DNA from: Tritonibacter scottomollicae
GTDB lineage: Bacteria; Pseudomonadota; Alphaproteobacteria; Rhodobacterales; Rhodobacteraceae
Length of the DNA: 64,000 nt
Assembly (NCBI RefSeq): GCF_003003215.1
Contig: NZ_PVUF01000001.1
Location: 682,001-746,000, forward strand
Reading direction: 5' to 3'
Positions 52,584 through 61,809 of the stretch are shown here, piece by piece. Below the pieces are notes generated by a model. It was not told where the DNA came from. It was given only the letters and a program-made list of their open reading frames with translations, and searched no databases. Position 1 is the first letter of the stretch. Each line of letters starts with the position of its first letter. Position numbers and translations under genes: made by a program.

Positions 52584-54326
52584 TCAGGCCTCGGCGGCGT
52601 CCTCCAACCGCAGTTGCGCGCTCTGGCGGCCACCCCAAGTGTTCACCTCCAGCCGTCCGGCCACATGAAACCGCGCGCCACCATGCTCCAGCAGGCGCGG
52701 CCCCAGCGCGGTGTCAAAGGCCCCAAAGGCGATGGTGTCGATATTGCCGCCCATGCCATCGGTAAAGCTGACCTTGAGATGCGATTCGCCCACCCGTTTG
52801 GCGAATCTCACCGCCATGTCGGGAAATCCGTAGCGCGGGGCAGGGGCGCCCGCGCCAAAGGGTCCGGCCTGTTCGATCTGTTCGATCAGATCCACGGTGG
52901 CCGCGCCCGGCATCAGCATGCCGTCGAGCTTCAGATCGGAGGGCCCGAGGTCTCCGGCGCCCTGTTTCTCCAACAGCTCCGCCAGCCGCGCCATGGCTGG
53001 TTCCAACTGGTCGCGCGCCACGGTCAGCCCCGCCGCCATCTTGTGGCCGCCACCCTTCAGCAACAGCCCTTCCATCGCCACCCGCTGGATCGAGGCGCCA
53101 AGGTCGATGCCGGACACCGAGCGGCCCGACCCCTTGCCCTCATCGCCATCCAGTCCGATGACAATAGCCGGGCGACCTGTGGCCTCCTTCAGGCGCGAGG
53201 CGACGATGCCGACCACGCCCGGATGCCAGCCTTCGCCCGCCGCCCAGACCAGCGGCGCGTCAAAGCCACGCTCCTCGGCCTGTTCCAGGGCGGCGGCACG
53301 TACGGCGTTTTCAATGTCGCGGCGCTCGGTGTTGAGCTGATCCAGCCGTTCGGCCAGCGCGGCGGCTTCATGCGGGTTCTCCGTCGACAACAGCCGCGCA
53401 CCGAGATCCGCCTTGCCGATCCGCCCGCCCGCGTTGACGCGCGGGCCCAGCAGAAACCCGAGGTGATAGGTCGAGGGCGCCGAATCCATCCGGCTCACAT
53501 CCGCCAGCGCCACCAGCCCGGGGCGCTGGCGCTGTCCCATGACCTTCAGCCCCTGACGTACCAACGCCCGGTTGGCGCCGATCAGCGGCGCCACATCAGC
53601 CACGGTCGCCAAGGCCACCAGATCCAGCATCGCCATCAGGTCCGGCCCCGCGCCAAGCCCCTTTTCGCGGGCCTGACGGCGCACCTCGACCAGCATCAGG
53701 AACACCACGCCGGCCGCACAGAAATAACCCAGATCGCCATCCTCGTCCTGGCGGTTCGGGTTCACCACCGCCACGCAGTCGGGCAGGGTCTCGCCGCCGA
53801 GGTGGTGGTCCAGCACCACCACATCCGCGCCCTTGGCCGCGGCAATCGGCCCGTGCGAGAGCGTGCCGCAGTCGACGCAGACAATCAGGTCGTGATCGCG
53901 CGCCAGACCGGCCATGGCGGCGTCATTGGGACCATAGCCCTCGTCGATCCGGTCTGGAATATACAGCGTCGCCTGCTGCCCCATCTGCCGCAGATAGACC
54001 ATCAGCAGCGCCGCCGACGACCCGCCATCCACGTCATAATCGGCAAAAATCGCAATCCGCTCGCGCCGTTCCACCGCCTGCAGGAAACGTGCGGCGGCGG
54101 TCTCCATGTCCTTCATCCGACGTGGATCAGGCAGCAGCTCCTTCAGTTGCGGGGTTAGGAACCCGGTGGCCTCATGCGCGGGCACCCCGCGCCGTGCCAG
54201 CACCTGACAGACGGCGGCGGGCAGGCCGGTTTCTTGCGCCAGATGCTCACCCGCGCGGGATTGATCGACGCCGGGTCCCCGCCAGCAGCGCCCGGTCAGA
54301 GAGGTCTCGACACCCAGAAAACTCAA
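52584..54326 (-). CDS. recJ: single-stranded-DNA-specific exonuclease RecJ
   Basis: 580 aa. The DHH-family motifs are in order: FADYDVDGGSSAALL (motif I, near residue 95), VCVDCGTLSHGP, VVLDHHLGG (DHH, near residue 170) and LATVADVAPL. The DHHA1 domain has GVVGIVASRLKEATGRPAIV and GGGHKMAAGL. RecJ degrades single-stranded DNA 5' to 3' in recombination and repair. It lies 112 bp downstream of glpX on the same strand, behind a terminator hairpin. Confidence 0.95.
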   Translation of the reverse strand: MSFLGVETSLTGRCWRGPGVDQSRAGEHLAQETGLPAAVCQVLARRGVPAHEATGFLTPQLKELLPDPRRMKDMETAAARFLQAVERRERIAIFADYDVDGGSSAALLMVYLRQMGQQATLYIPDRIDEGYGPNDAAMAGLARDHDLIVCVDCGTLSHGPIAAAKGADVVVLDHHLGGETLPDCVAVVNPNRQDEDGDLGYFCAAGVVFLMLVEVRRQAREKGLGAGPDLMAMLDLVALATVADVAPLIGANRALVRQGLKVMGQRQRPGLVALADVSRMDSAPSTYHLGFLLGPRVNAGGRIGKADLGARLLSTENPHEAAALAERLDQLNTERRDIENAVRAAALEQAEERGFDAPLVWAAGEGWHPGVVGIVASRLKEATGRPAIVIGLDGDEGKGSGRSVSGIDLGASIQRVAMEGLLLKGGGHKMAAGLTVARDQLEPAMARLAELLEKQGAGDLGPSDLKLDGMLMPGAATVDLIEQIEQAGPFGAGAPAPRYGFPDMAVRFAKRVGESHLKVSFTDGMGGNIDTIAFGAFDTALGPRLLEHGGARFHVAGRLEVNTWGGRQSAQLRLEDAAEA

Positions 54327-54347
54327 ATCCGCACTCCCGTTATGTGC

Positions 54348-54378
54348 AAAGGCCGGACCCGTGCGGGACCCGGCCTTT
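54348..54378. terminator. hairpin terminator between glpX and recJ
   Basis: AAAGGCCGG (54348-54356) pairs with CCGGCCTTT (54370-54378), with an inner CCCG/CGGG pair. On the minus strand it follows the glpX stop by ~60 bp and would end that transcript before recJ. Confidence 0.65.
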
Positions 54379-54405
54379 CATCTTTTCCCAAATACCTAAA
54401 TCCCG
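54377..54405 (-). repeat. dispersed intergenic element ending in AAAGATGAA, copy 3
   Basis: On the minus strand it reads CGGGATTTAGGTATTTGGGA followed by AAAGATGAA, matching the conserved half of the copies at 14071 and 30368. It lies just past glpX, next to the terminator. Confidence 0.55.
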
Positions 54406-54438
54406 ACCCCAGCTGCAAGCGCTGAGGCCGAAGCGGGA

Positions 54439-55422
54439 TTACTGATGCGCGCTCAGCGGCGTGCGGTAGGTCATGCGCCGCACCGATCCGGTTTTGGAGC
54501 GCATCAACAACGTGGTCGTCTCGACCCAGCCCGGCTGGCGCTTGATGCGCGGCAGCAGCGAGCCGCCGGTCACCCCGGTGGCGGCAAAGATCACGTCCTG
54601 CGTCACCATCTCGTCAAGGGCATAGATGCGGTCCAGATCGGTGATGCCGGCCTTGGCGGCACGGCCACGCTCGTCATCGTTGCGGAACAGCAGTCGGCCA
54701 AAGATCTGCCCGCCCATGCATTTCAGTGCAGCCGCCGCCAGCACGCCCTCCGGTGCGCCGCCGGAGCCCATGTACATGTCGATGCCGGTGGTCTCGGCCT
54801 CGGCGCAATGCATCACGCCGGCCACGTCGCCATCGGTGATCAGGCGGATGGAGGCACCGGTTTCGCGCACCTCGGCGATCATCGGCTCGTGGCGGGGGCG
54901 TTCCAGAATGCAGACGGTGATGTCGGAGGGGGCGCATCCCTTGGCCTTGGCCAGCGCTTCGACCCGCTCGCGCGGCGACATGTCCAGTGACACCACGCCC
55001 TCCGGGTAGCCCGGGCCGATGGCCAGCTTGTCCATATAGGTGTCGGGCGCGTGCAGCATGGAGCCGCGCGGCCCCATGGCGATCACGGTGAGCGCGTTGG
55101 GCATGTCCTTGGCGGTCAGGGTGGTGCCTTCCAGCGGATCCAGCGCGATGTCGACGCCGGGACCATTGCCGGTGCCCACTTCCTCGCCGATGAACAGCAT
55201 GGGCGCCTCGTCCCGCTCGCCTTCACCGATCACCACCACGCCGGCGATGTCCAGCAGGTTGAGCTGTTCGCGCATGGCGTTCACGGCGGCCTGGTCGGCG
55301 GCCTTTTCGTCGCCGCGCCCGATTAGCGGGGCAGAGGCCAGGGCGGCCTGTTCGGCAACCCGGGCCAGGCCCAAGGACAGCAGGCGGTCGTGAAACGGCG
55401 CGTCGGCGGTGGTCGAAGTCAT
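54439..55422 (-). CDS. glpX: class II fructose-1,6-bisphosphatase
   Basis: 327 aa from MTSTTADAPFHDRLLSLGLA (an ATG two codons earlier is possible). GlpX markers are present: GRGDEKAADQAAVNAMREQL, VVIGEGERDEAPMLFIGE, VDIALDPLEGTT and MGSGGAPEGVLAAAALK. It hydrolyses fructose-1,6-bisphosphate in gluconeogenesis using a divalent metal. It follows hom on the same strand after 179 bp. Confidence 0.95.
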   Translation of the reverse strand: MTSTTADAPFHDRLLSLGLARVAEQAALASAPLIGRGDEKAADQAAVNAMREQLNLLDIAGVVVIGEGERDEAPMLFIGEEVGTGNGPGVDIALDPLEGTTLTAKDMPNALTVIAMGPRGSMLHAPDTYMDKLAIGPGYPEGVVSLDMSPRERVEALAKAKGCAPSDITVCILERPRHEPMIAEVRETGASIRLITDGDVAGVMHCAEAETTGIDMYMGSGGAPEGVLAAAALKCMGGQIFGRLLFRNDDERGRAAKAGITDLDRIYALDEMVTQDVIFAATGVTGGSLLPRIKRQPGWVETTTLLMRSKTGSVRRMTYRTPLSAHQ

Positions 55423-55601
55423 TCCCAATATTCCTATCTCAAACTAGCGCGATCCCATTTGGCATAGCCCGGCCGCCCCCATCGGGGCAAGGCGCGGGCG
55501 AAGCTGGTGTCGCTAACAGTTACGCATATGGTTCGGTCTTGCGCGGGCCGCCGCCGAGGCGATCAGGGCCCGCGCGCTTTGCCCCCTATAGAGGGGGAAT
55601 G

Positions 55602-56888
55602 TCACAGTTCTTCGATGCGCAGCGCCACCGGCGCGCCCTCGACAACGCCGGTTGCAGCCAGCCCCTCCAGCGCCTGTTCCAGCATTGCGGAGGTGCATTT
55701 GTGGGTCACGATCAGCACCGGCGCGATGGTGGTGGCATGGTCGTACTGGCGCATGCGGTGGATCGACACGCCCGCATCACCAAGCGCCGAGGCCACCTTG
55801 GCCATGGCACCGGGCTTGTCCTGCAGCGCCATGCGCACGTAATGCGGCGCGGGCAGGCCGGTCTGTGCCGCCGGGGTCTCTTCCAGCGTTGCGGCGGGCT
55901 GGCCAAAGGTTGCGATGCGCAAGCCGCGCGCAATGTCCAGGACATCGCCCATCACCGCGCTTGCGGTGGGGCCTTCACCGGCGCCGGGGCCGCGCAGCAC
56001 CACCTGTTCGATGGCGTCGCCTTCGATCACCACCATATTGGTGCCGCCCTCCAGCTGGCCCAGCGGCGAATTCGCTGGCACCAGACAGGGGGTCATACGC
56101 TGCTCCAGCCCGCGGGCAGAGCGCTGCGCCACGCCCAGAAGCTTGATCCGGTAGCCCATGTCGGCGGCGTGGCGGATGTCCTCGATGGCGATGCGCTGGA
56201 TGCCTTCCAGCTTCACATTGTCAAAGGCTGGTTTGGTGCCAAAAGCGATGGAGGCCAAGAGCGCCAGTTTGTGACCGGCGTCGATGCCGCCCACGTCCAA
56301 CGTCGGGTCGGCTTCGAGAAAGCCCAGATCATCGGCCTCCTTGAACACGGTCGCATAGGGCAGGCCGGCGGTTTCCATCCGGGTCAGGATGTAGTTGCAG
56401 GTGCCGTTCATCACCCCCATGACGCGGGTGATCTCGTTGCCCGCAAGCCCCTCGGTGAGGGATTTGATCACTGGGATGCCACCGGCCACGGCAGCTTCAA
56501 AGCGGATCACGCGGCCATTGGCCTCGGCCTGTTCGGCCAGCGCCTGACCGTGAATGGCCAGAAGCGCCTTGTTGGCGGTGACCACATCCTTGCCCGCCGC
56601 CAATGCGGCCTCGGTGGCGCGTTTGGCGGCGCCCTCGTGGCCGCCCATCAGTTCGACAAACACATCCACGTCATCGCGGGTGGCCAGCGCCACCGGGTCG
56701 GTCTCCCAGGCGTAGTCCTTCAGCGAGACGCCGCGATCCTTGGTGGCGTCTCGGGCGGAGACGGCGGTGATCACCACCGGGCGTCCCGTGCGGGCCTCCA
56801 ACAGGGCGGCATGGCGGCGGATGATTTTCACCACGCCCATGCCGACCGTGCCCAAACCTGCAATCCCCAGTCGAAGCGGTTCAGTCAT
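55602..56888 (-). CDS. hom: homoserine dehydrogenase with ACT domain
   Basis: 428 aa. The NAD(P) loop is LGIAGLGTVGMGVVKIIRRH, the catalytic domain includes GVMNGTCNYILTRME and EADPTLDVGGIDAGHKLALL, and the last ~80 residues form a regulatory ACT domain (YVRMALQDKPGAMAKVASAL). It reduces aspartate semialdehyde to homoserine for threonine and methionine synthesis, with feedback by threonine expected through the ACT domain. Confidence 0.96.
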   Translation of the reverse strand: MTEPLRLGIAGLGTVGMGVVKIIRRHAALLEARTGRPVVITAVSARDATKDRGVSLKDYAWETDPVALATRDDVDVFVELMGGHEGAAKRATEAALAAGKDVVTANKALLAIHGQALAEQAEANGRVIRFEAAVAGGIPVIKSLTEGLAGNEITRVMGVMNGTCNYILTRMETAGLPYATVFKEADDLGFLEADPTLDVGGIDAGHKLALLASIAFGTKPAFDNVKLEGIQRIAIEDIRHAADMGYRIKLLGVAQRSARGLEQRMTPCLVPANSPLGQLEGGTNMVVIEGDAIEQVVLRGPGAGEGPTASAVMGDVLDIARGLRIATFGQPAATLEETPAAQTGLPAPHYVRMALQDKPGAMAKVASALGDAGVSIHRMRQYDHATTIAPVLIVTHKCTSAMLEQALEGLAATGVVEGAPVALRIEEL

Positions 56889-56984
56889 AGTGGAGGTCCT
56901 TATTGTATTGGCGGTCTATGGGTTCGCAGTCGCCTTAGCGGCTCTGGCCCGCTGGTGCAATGTTCAACGCGGCCAAACCCTGCC

Positions 56985-57293
56985 TCAGGGCTGGCGGCGG
57001 CGTAATTCCTCGGCCCGGCGGCGCAAACGGGCCGCACGGGCATCAAGCGTATCCGACAGCTCGGCGCTTTCCTCTTCGGGCAGCGGCTGCTGTGCCAGGG
57101 CGGTGTCGAGCGGCAGCAACCTGGGGTAGGGCTGTTGGCGCAGATCCGCGGGCAAGCGGTCCTCAAGCTGCGGCACGCGCGAACAGCCCGCCGTCAGGGC
57201 CAGCAGTGCGCAGGCCGACAGAACCACACGGCGCGCCGCCACAGGTGCAGGCGAAGAGAGCATCAGGGTGGTCAGTTTGGCGGGGATGGACAT
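56985..57293 (-). CDS. small lipoprotein of unknown function
   Basis: 102 aa from MSIPAKLTTLMLSSPAPVAA. A positively charged start and hydrophobic run end in the lipobox LTAGC (near residue 37), so the mature protein begins at that Cys. The C-terminal part is a charged helix rich in Arg and Glu (DARAARLRRRAEELRRR). I do not recognise a family. It lies upstream of hom on the same strand and diverges from the TetR gene. Confidence 0.65.
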   Translation of the reverse strand: MSIPAKLTTLMLSSPAPVAARRVVLSACALLALTAGCSRVPQLEDRLPADLRQQPYPRLLPLDTALAQQPLPEEESAELSDTLDARAARLRRRAEELRRRQP

Positions 57294-57383
57294 ACCAAGC
57301 TTTCTGTCTGGAGTTTCGCCCTTGATGCACAAATGCGCCTGTGGGTACAAGTTAATCTGCGCCGGCTGCCATGCCGCTTTTAT

Positions 57384-57399
57384 CTGAACAGATGTTCAG
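57384..57399. promoter_or_regulatory. palindromic operator candidate before the TetR gene
   Basis: CTGAAC-AGAT-GTTCAG is a perfect 6-bp inverted repeat 14 bp upstream of the TetR start and within 91 bp of the divergent lipoprotein gene. TetR-family repressors often bind such sites at their own promoters. Confidence 0.5.
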
Positions 57400-57412
57400 T
57401 TACCTTGGGCAT

Positions 57413-58000
57413 ATGGCACGTACTCAAGGTTCCCATTCCGACATCACCGGCCCCCGCATCCGTGCGGCCGCGCAGGAGCTGTTTGCCCGCCACGGCTATG
57501 CCGCCGTCTCCATGCGCCAGATTGCGGGCGCGGTGGGGGTGCAGGCAGGCGCGCTCTATAATTACACCGCCGACAAGCAGAGCCTGCTGTTCGATCTGAT
57601 GCAGGCCCATATGGAGGGGCTGTTGTCCGCGTGGGCGACAGAGCAGGTGCCTGAGGATGTGATGGGGCAGTTGGAGGGCTTTGTGCGGTTTCACATCCGC
57701 TACAACCTCGAACGCCCGGATGCGGTGTTCATCGCATATATGGAGCTTCGCAATCTCACCGAGGAGAATTTTGCCCATATCGAGGATCGCCGCCGCGCCT
57801 ATGAGGACCAGCTTGAGGGTATCCTGAAGGCCGGTGTGGCGCAGGGGCTGTTCCGGGTGCCGGATACCAAGATCGCTGCTTTGGCGGTGATTGCTATGCT
57901 GAACGGGGTATTGACCTGGTACCGCGACGGTGGGCGCCTGTCGCTGGTGGAGGTCGAGACGCTCTACTGGGACATGGTGCGCAAATCGGTGGGGGTGTAG
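57413..58000 (+). CDS. TetR-family transcriptional regulator
   Basis: 195 aa from MARTQGSHSDITGPRIRAAA. The TetR helix-turn-helix is AAQELFARHGYAAVSMRQIA followed by VGVQAGALYNYTADKQSLLF. The C-terminal ligand domain has VRFHIRYNLERPDAVFIAYM and MLNGVLTWYRDGGRLSLVEV, which resembles the TetR_C_33-like group often linked to acyl-CoA or branched-chain acid catabolism. An in-frame ATG 14 codons upstream would place the palindrome inside the gene. It is 5 bp before the GNAT gene. Confidence 0.88.
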   Translation: MARTQGSHSDITGPRIRAAAQELFARHGYAAVSMRQIAGAVGVQAGALYNYTADKQSLLFDLMQAHMEGLLSAWATEQVPEDVMGQLEGFVRFHIRYNLERPDAVFIAYMELRNLTEENFAHIEDRRRAYEDQLEGILKAGVAQGLFRVPDTKIAALAVIAMLNGVLTWYRDGGRLSLVEVETLYWDMVRKSVGV

Positions 58001-58005
58001 GCCAC

Positions 58006-58494
58006 ATGGCACTGTTGGCCTTGCAGTCGGAACGGTTACGGGCGGTCCCCGTCGCGCGACTGTCGCCACAGGATCGCGAAGCGCTGTTCGAGCCCGAAGT
58101 GGTTGCCTATCTGCCGGACGGTTTTCAGGGGCTGGAGACGGATGCCGCACGTTGTGCGCTGCTGGACGGCGTGCAGCAGGAGGCCGAGGTGGTGGCGCTG
58201 TCAACCCGGGCCGGCGAGGTGATCGGACTGTTGATCCTGTCGCATGGGGCTGCGGGAGATCGCCTGCGTCATCTCGGGTATCTCTTTGTCCGAGCGGCCT
58301 GGGGGCAGGGATACGCTAGCGAAATGCTGCGCGCGCTTCAGGACCTGTATCGTGGCCAGCCTGTGGTCCTGTCCGGTGGCGTGATGGCGGGCAACGCCGC
58401 CTCTGCCCGGGTTCTGCAAAAGAATGGCTCCGTGCCGGGGGTGCCGAGCGAGGCAGGTGAGGTCACCTATACCTGGGATGCGGAACGCGGTTGA
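58006..58494 (+). CDS. GNAT-family N-acetyltransferase
   Basis: 162 aa. The acetyl-CoA binding region is LGYLFVRAAWGQGYASEMLR (about residues 86-105), with the QGYAS turn in place of the common R/QxxGxG/A, followed by NAASARVLQKNGSVPG. It is likely co-transcribed with the TetR gene. Substrate is unknown. Confidence 0.82.
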   Translation: MALLALQSERLRAVPVARLSPQDREALFEPEVVAYLPDGFQGLETDAARCALLDGVQQEAEVVALSTRAGEVIGLLILSHGAAGDRLRHLGYLFVRAAWGQGYASEMLRALQDLYRGQPVVLSGGVMAGNAASARVLQKNGSVPGVPSEAGEVTYTWDAERG

Positions 58495-58804
58495 GGGTGC
58501 CAAGCGGAGCGCTTCCGCGCGCTTTTATTCTGCAGGGGGCGAGGTGATGGCTGTTGGCGGGCGCGGTGTCTGGCGCTGCTGTTGTAAAACAGGGCTGCTG
58601 AGACGGTCCTGAGGGGCAGGTCTGCCCTCAGGAGCCGCGTTCAAGTTTTTTTGAGGTTGGGCGCGTCAAGGTCACGCCGCCCGTGCCGGGCGGGGCCGTT
58701 GGCCCCCTTGACCCGATGCGCGGGTGTCGTGGGTGATTGCGACATAGAGAGTGAGCAGCGCTGGAGCGCCGCTCACAGGGACAAGTGGATATCGGTTTTC
58801 CCGA
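58495..58804. other. convergent intergenic region with hairpins
   Basis: This 310-bp gap separates the GNAT gene (plus) and the pirin gene (minus). It has TCCTGAGG...CCTCAGGA (58607-58633), followed 12 bp on by a T-run, which could end the GNAT transcript, and GTGAGC...GCTCAC (58752-58776), which could end the pirin transcript. No coding frame is convincing. Confidence 0.5.
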
Positions 58805-59716
58805 TCAGTGAGCGGGCCTAATAAATGTCCCGTTGCGCAGCTCGGCAAAGGCTTTTTGCAGCTCGGCCTGGGTGTTCATCACGATGGGGCCGTGCCAGGC
58901 CACCGGCTCCTCGATCGGGGCGCCGGAGATCAGTAGGAAGCGCACGCCATCGGGGCCGGCCTGAACGGTGACCTCGTCACCGGTCCCAAAGCGCACCAGC
59001 GTGCGGTCGCCGGACATGTCGCGGATGTTGACTTCTTGTCCCGCGACTTCCTTTTCCAGCAGCACGCCGGTGGGGCGGGAGGCATCGGCAAAGGCCGCCT
59101 GACCGTCAAAGACATAGGCGAAGGCGCGGCGGTAGGTGTCGATCTTGAAGGTCTTTTTCACGCCTGCGGGGATATAGACATCGAGATATTGCGGATCGGC
59201 GGCGATGCCGTCGATCGGGCCGCGTTTGCCCCAGAATTCGCCCACGATCACCTTCACCCGTGTGCCGTCGTCGTCGATCACCTCGGGGATGTCCTTGCCC
59301 TGCACGTCCTGATAGCGCGGCGCGCACATCTTCTGGCTGCCGGGCAGGTTGCCCCAGAGCTGAAAGCCATGCATCTGGCCCTTGGTGTTCCCGCTCGGCA
59401 TTTCCTGATGCAGGATGCCGGACCCGGCGGTCATCCACTGCACATCGCCCGCGCCAAGGCTGCCGGTATTGCCGAGGCTGTCGCCATGCTCGACAGAGCC
59501 TTCCAGCACATAGGTGATGGTCTCGATGCCGCGATGGGGATGCCAGGGAAACCCTTGTTTGTAGAGCTCCGGGTGATCATTGCGAAAGTCGTCAAACAGC
59601 AGGAACGGGTCCAGCTCGCTGGGGTCCTGAAAGCCGAAGGCGCGGTGCAGATGCACGCCAGCGCCCTCCATCGTGGGTTGGGCGGCGCGTGTTTCCAGAA
59701 TGGGGCGCAGTGACAT
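58805..59716 (-). CDS. pirin family protein
   Basis: 303 aa from MSLRPILETRAAQPTMEGAG, with AGGAGA before the ATG; the frame extends upstream but not with family-like sequence. The bicupin N-terminal domain has the metal ligands in FPWHPHRGIETITYVLEGSV (HxH) and, ~40 residues on, SGILHQEMPSGN (H, E). The C-terminal cupin has FAYVFDGQAAF. Some pirins act as quercetin dioxygenases or redox-linked regulators; which applies here is not clear. Confidence 0.92.
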   Translation of the reverse strand: MSLRPILETRAAQPTMEGAGVHLHRAFGFQDPSELDPFLLFDDFRNDHPELYKQGFPWHPHRGIETITYVLEGSVEHGDSLGNTGSLGAGDVQWMTAGSGILHQEMPSGNTKGQMHGFQLWGNLPGSQKMCAPRYQDVQGKDIPEVIDDDGTRVKVIVGEFWGKRGPIDGIAADPQYLDVYIPAGVKKTFKIDTYRRAFAYVFDGQAAFADASRPTGVLLEKEVAGQEVNIRDMSGDRTLVRFGTGDEVTVQAGPDGVRFLLISGAPIEEPVAWHGPIVMNTQAELQKAFAELRNGTFIRPAH

Positions 59717-59974
59717 GTGGATCTCCTGATGAGAGGTTTCATCACAGAAGATAGGCTGCGCGGGGCGATGGGAAAATCTGCGGTGGCTCACCGGGGCTGT
59801 GCGTATGCGCAGGGCTGGAGCGGCGCTTGGCAGCGCCGAAGCCATTGGGGCGCTTTTGATGCTCGGATCGGTGGCTGTGCTTGGCGACCCATGCCGGGGA
59901 CCGCGTCAGCAATCGCGGCTGGGTGGCCGCCCCCGACCTGAACCGGGAGCGACCAATGATGGGTGTCGTGAGGG

Positions 59975-61432
59975 TTACTCTGCCGGACGCTCCGCCGCGT
60001 CGCCGGTGGCGGGCAGATCAGCCGGATCCGCCTTGGGTGTGAACAAGCCGGTCCAGGCGTAGAAAATGCCAAACACCGGGGCCAGCCAGCAGGCGAAGGA
60101 CAGCGGAATATAGAGCAGGTTCTCCAGGTTGCCCTCGGAGATACCCAGCGCCAGCGCCGAGATCACGAATGCACCGCCTGCGTTCCACGGGATCAGCGGC
60201 GAGATGATGGTGCCGCCTTCTTCGGTGGCGCGTGCAAGGTTCAGGCGCGAATAGCCCATACGGTCATAGACCGGCTTGAACATGCGGCCCGGCAGTGCGA
60301 TCGACAGATAGGGGTCGCCCGCGACGGTGTTGGTTGCCATCGACGACAGGATCGCCGAGGTCTGCAGGCCTGCGATGGTCTTCACCCGTCTGGTCAGGAC
60401 CTCGATGATCGCCGCCAGACAGCCGGTGCGCTCCAGTGCGCCACCAAAACCAAGCGCGATCAGGATCAGCGAGATGGTCCACATCATCGACTGGATACCA
60501 CCCCGGTTCATCAGCGCATCCATCGCCTCGACCCCGGTTTCGACGGAGTAGCCGTAGTTGGCGTAGGTAAAGATGTCATGCACCGATGCGCCCTGCACGA
60601 AGATCGCGATCAGCGAGGCCACCACCACGCCGATGAACAGGGTCGGGATTGCCGGCATTTTCATCATCGCCAGCGTCACCACCAGCAGCGCCGGAAGCAG
60701 CAACCATGGGGTGATGTCAAACGATCCGTCCAGCGCGCCCTTGAAGCTTTCGATGCGCTCGAAGGAGGGCTTGCCCTCACCGAGGCTGAAGCCGACGATC
60801 GTGTAGATCAACAGTGCGATCAGCATGGCCGGAACCGTGGTGGGCAGCATGTTGCGAATGTGGTCGAACAGATGCGTGTCGGTGACCGCAGGGGCCAAGT
60901 TGGTCGTGTCTGACAGCGGCGAGACCTTGTCGCCGAAGAATGCGCCGGAGACCACGGCAGCGGCGGTCCAGTAGGCCGGGATATCAAACCCCTCGCCAAT
61001 GCCCATCAGCGCCAGGCCAACGGTGCCGACGGTCCCCCAGGAGGTCCCAAGCGCCAGTGACACGATCGCACATAGGATCATGCCGGCGGCCAGGAACAGC
61101 TGTGGCGACAGGATCGACAGGCCATAGTAGATCAGGGTTGGAACCGTACCGGAGGCAATCCAGGTGCCGACGATCATGCCGACGAGGATCAGCACTGACA
61201 CCGCCGGAAAGGAGACCGCGATGACGTGGAACGCGCCTTTTTCGATCTCGTCCCAGGTCAGACCCTCGATGAGCCCGACAACAGCGGTCAGCGCGATGCC
61301 GATCGCCAGCGGAATATGCGGCGTGAAATCCCCGAAGTAGAAGATCTGAACCGCAAGTATGCCCAGCGTCAGAATGATCGGCACCAGCGCCAGCCCGATC
61401 GATGGGCGGATATCTGTTTTTTGTAATGGCAT
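59975..61432 (-). CDS. nhaC: Na+/H+ antiporter NhaC family
   Basis: 485 aa from MPLQKTDIRPSIGLALVPII. About eleven or twelve membrane helices are visible. NhaC-family sequences include ALGTSWGTVGTVGLALMGIG, GAFFGDKVSPLSDTTNLAPA and EGGTIISPLIPWNAGGAFVI. Members exchange sodium for protons, and some exchange organic acids or amino acids (MleN, arginine/ornithine types). Co-orientation with the D-amino-acid dehydrogenase gene upstream suggests uptake of its substrate is possible. Confidence 0.9.
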   Translation of the reverse strand: MPLQKTDIRPSIGLALVPIILTLGILAVQIFYFGDFTPHIPLAIGIALTAVVGLIEGLTWDEIEKGAFHVIAVSFPAVSVLILVGMIVGTWIASGTVPTLIYYGLSILSPQLFLAAGMILCAIVSLALGTSWGTVGTVGLALMGIGEGFDIPAYWTAAAVVSGAFFGDKVSPLSDTTNLAPAVTDTHLFDHIRNMLPTTVPAMLIALLIYTIVGFSLGEGKPSFERIESFKGALDGSFDITPWLLLPALLVVTLAMMKMPAIPTLFIGVVVASLIAIFVQGASVHDIFTYANYGYSVETGVEAMDALMNRGGIQSMMWTISLILIALGFGGALERTGCLAAIIEVLTRRVKTIAGLQTSAILSSMATNTVAGDPYLSIALPGRMFKPVYDRMGYSRLNLARATEEGGTIISPLIPWNAGGAFVISALALGISEGNLENLLYIPLSFACWLAPVFGIFYAWTGLFTPKADPADLPATGDAAERPAE

Positions 61433-61809
61433 TAAGTATGTCCTCTCTGTTGTTGTCCGACCCGGTGTCATCCGAAGACAAGACCGGAGCGGGATTGCGC
61501 GTTCTTGGCGTCAGTGTGTCCGGGGCAAGGCCGGGGTGGTCACGGAAACATCTTCAAAGGCTTGGCCCGCACGGTTGGCCGGGCGAACGCCGCCCACTGA
61601 TGCGGGCCCTGCCCATGGCCTGCCGTCGCGGCGTCCTAAAGGCATCGCGCGCAAGAGTGCAGCGGCACCATGCTGTCAACATGGACCCCACTGGCCGATG
61701 TGTCCAATGTGTCTATCCGCGTGTCTCTGCGTGCAGCAGGGCGCGGAGCGGTGCGGGGCTGGTGCTGGCCGAACTTGTTCATCAGATCTTCCTCAGTCGT
61801 CGTGCCGGG
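61433..61809. other. intergenic region between dadA-like and nhaC genes
   Basis: A 377-bp gap on the minus-strand path from the dehydrogenase to nhaC. A 48-codon frame (61782-61636) starts with ATG ten bases after GAGGAAG but has no recognisable features. No terminator or known riboswitch is clear. The nhaC leader may be independently promoted here. Confidence 0.4.

Noticed and set aside
52581-54158. 525-codon plus-strand frame opposite recJ
   Set aside because: Antisense shadow; composition unlike real proteins here and no ribosome site.
61636-61782. 48-codon small gene between dadA-like and nhaC
   Set aside because: A plausible ribosome site exists but there is no signal, domain or conservation evidence; left as a note in the gap entry.
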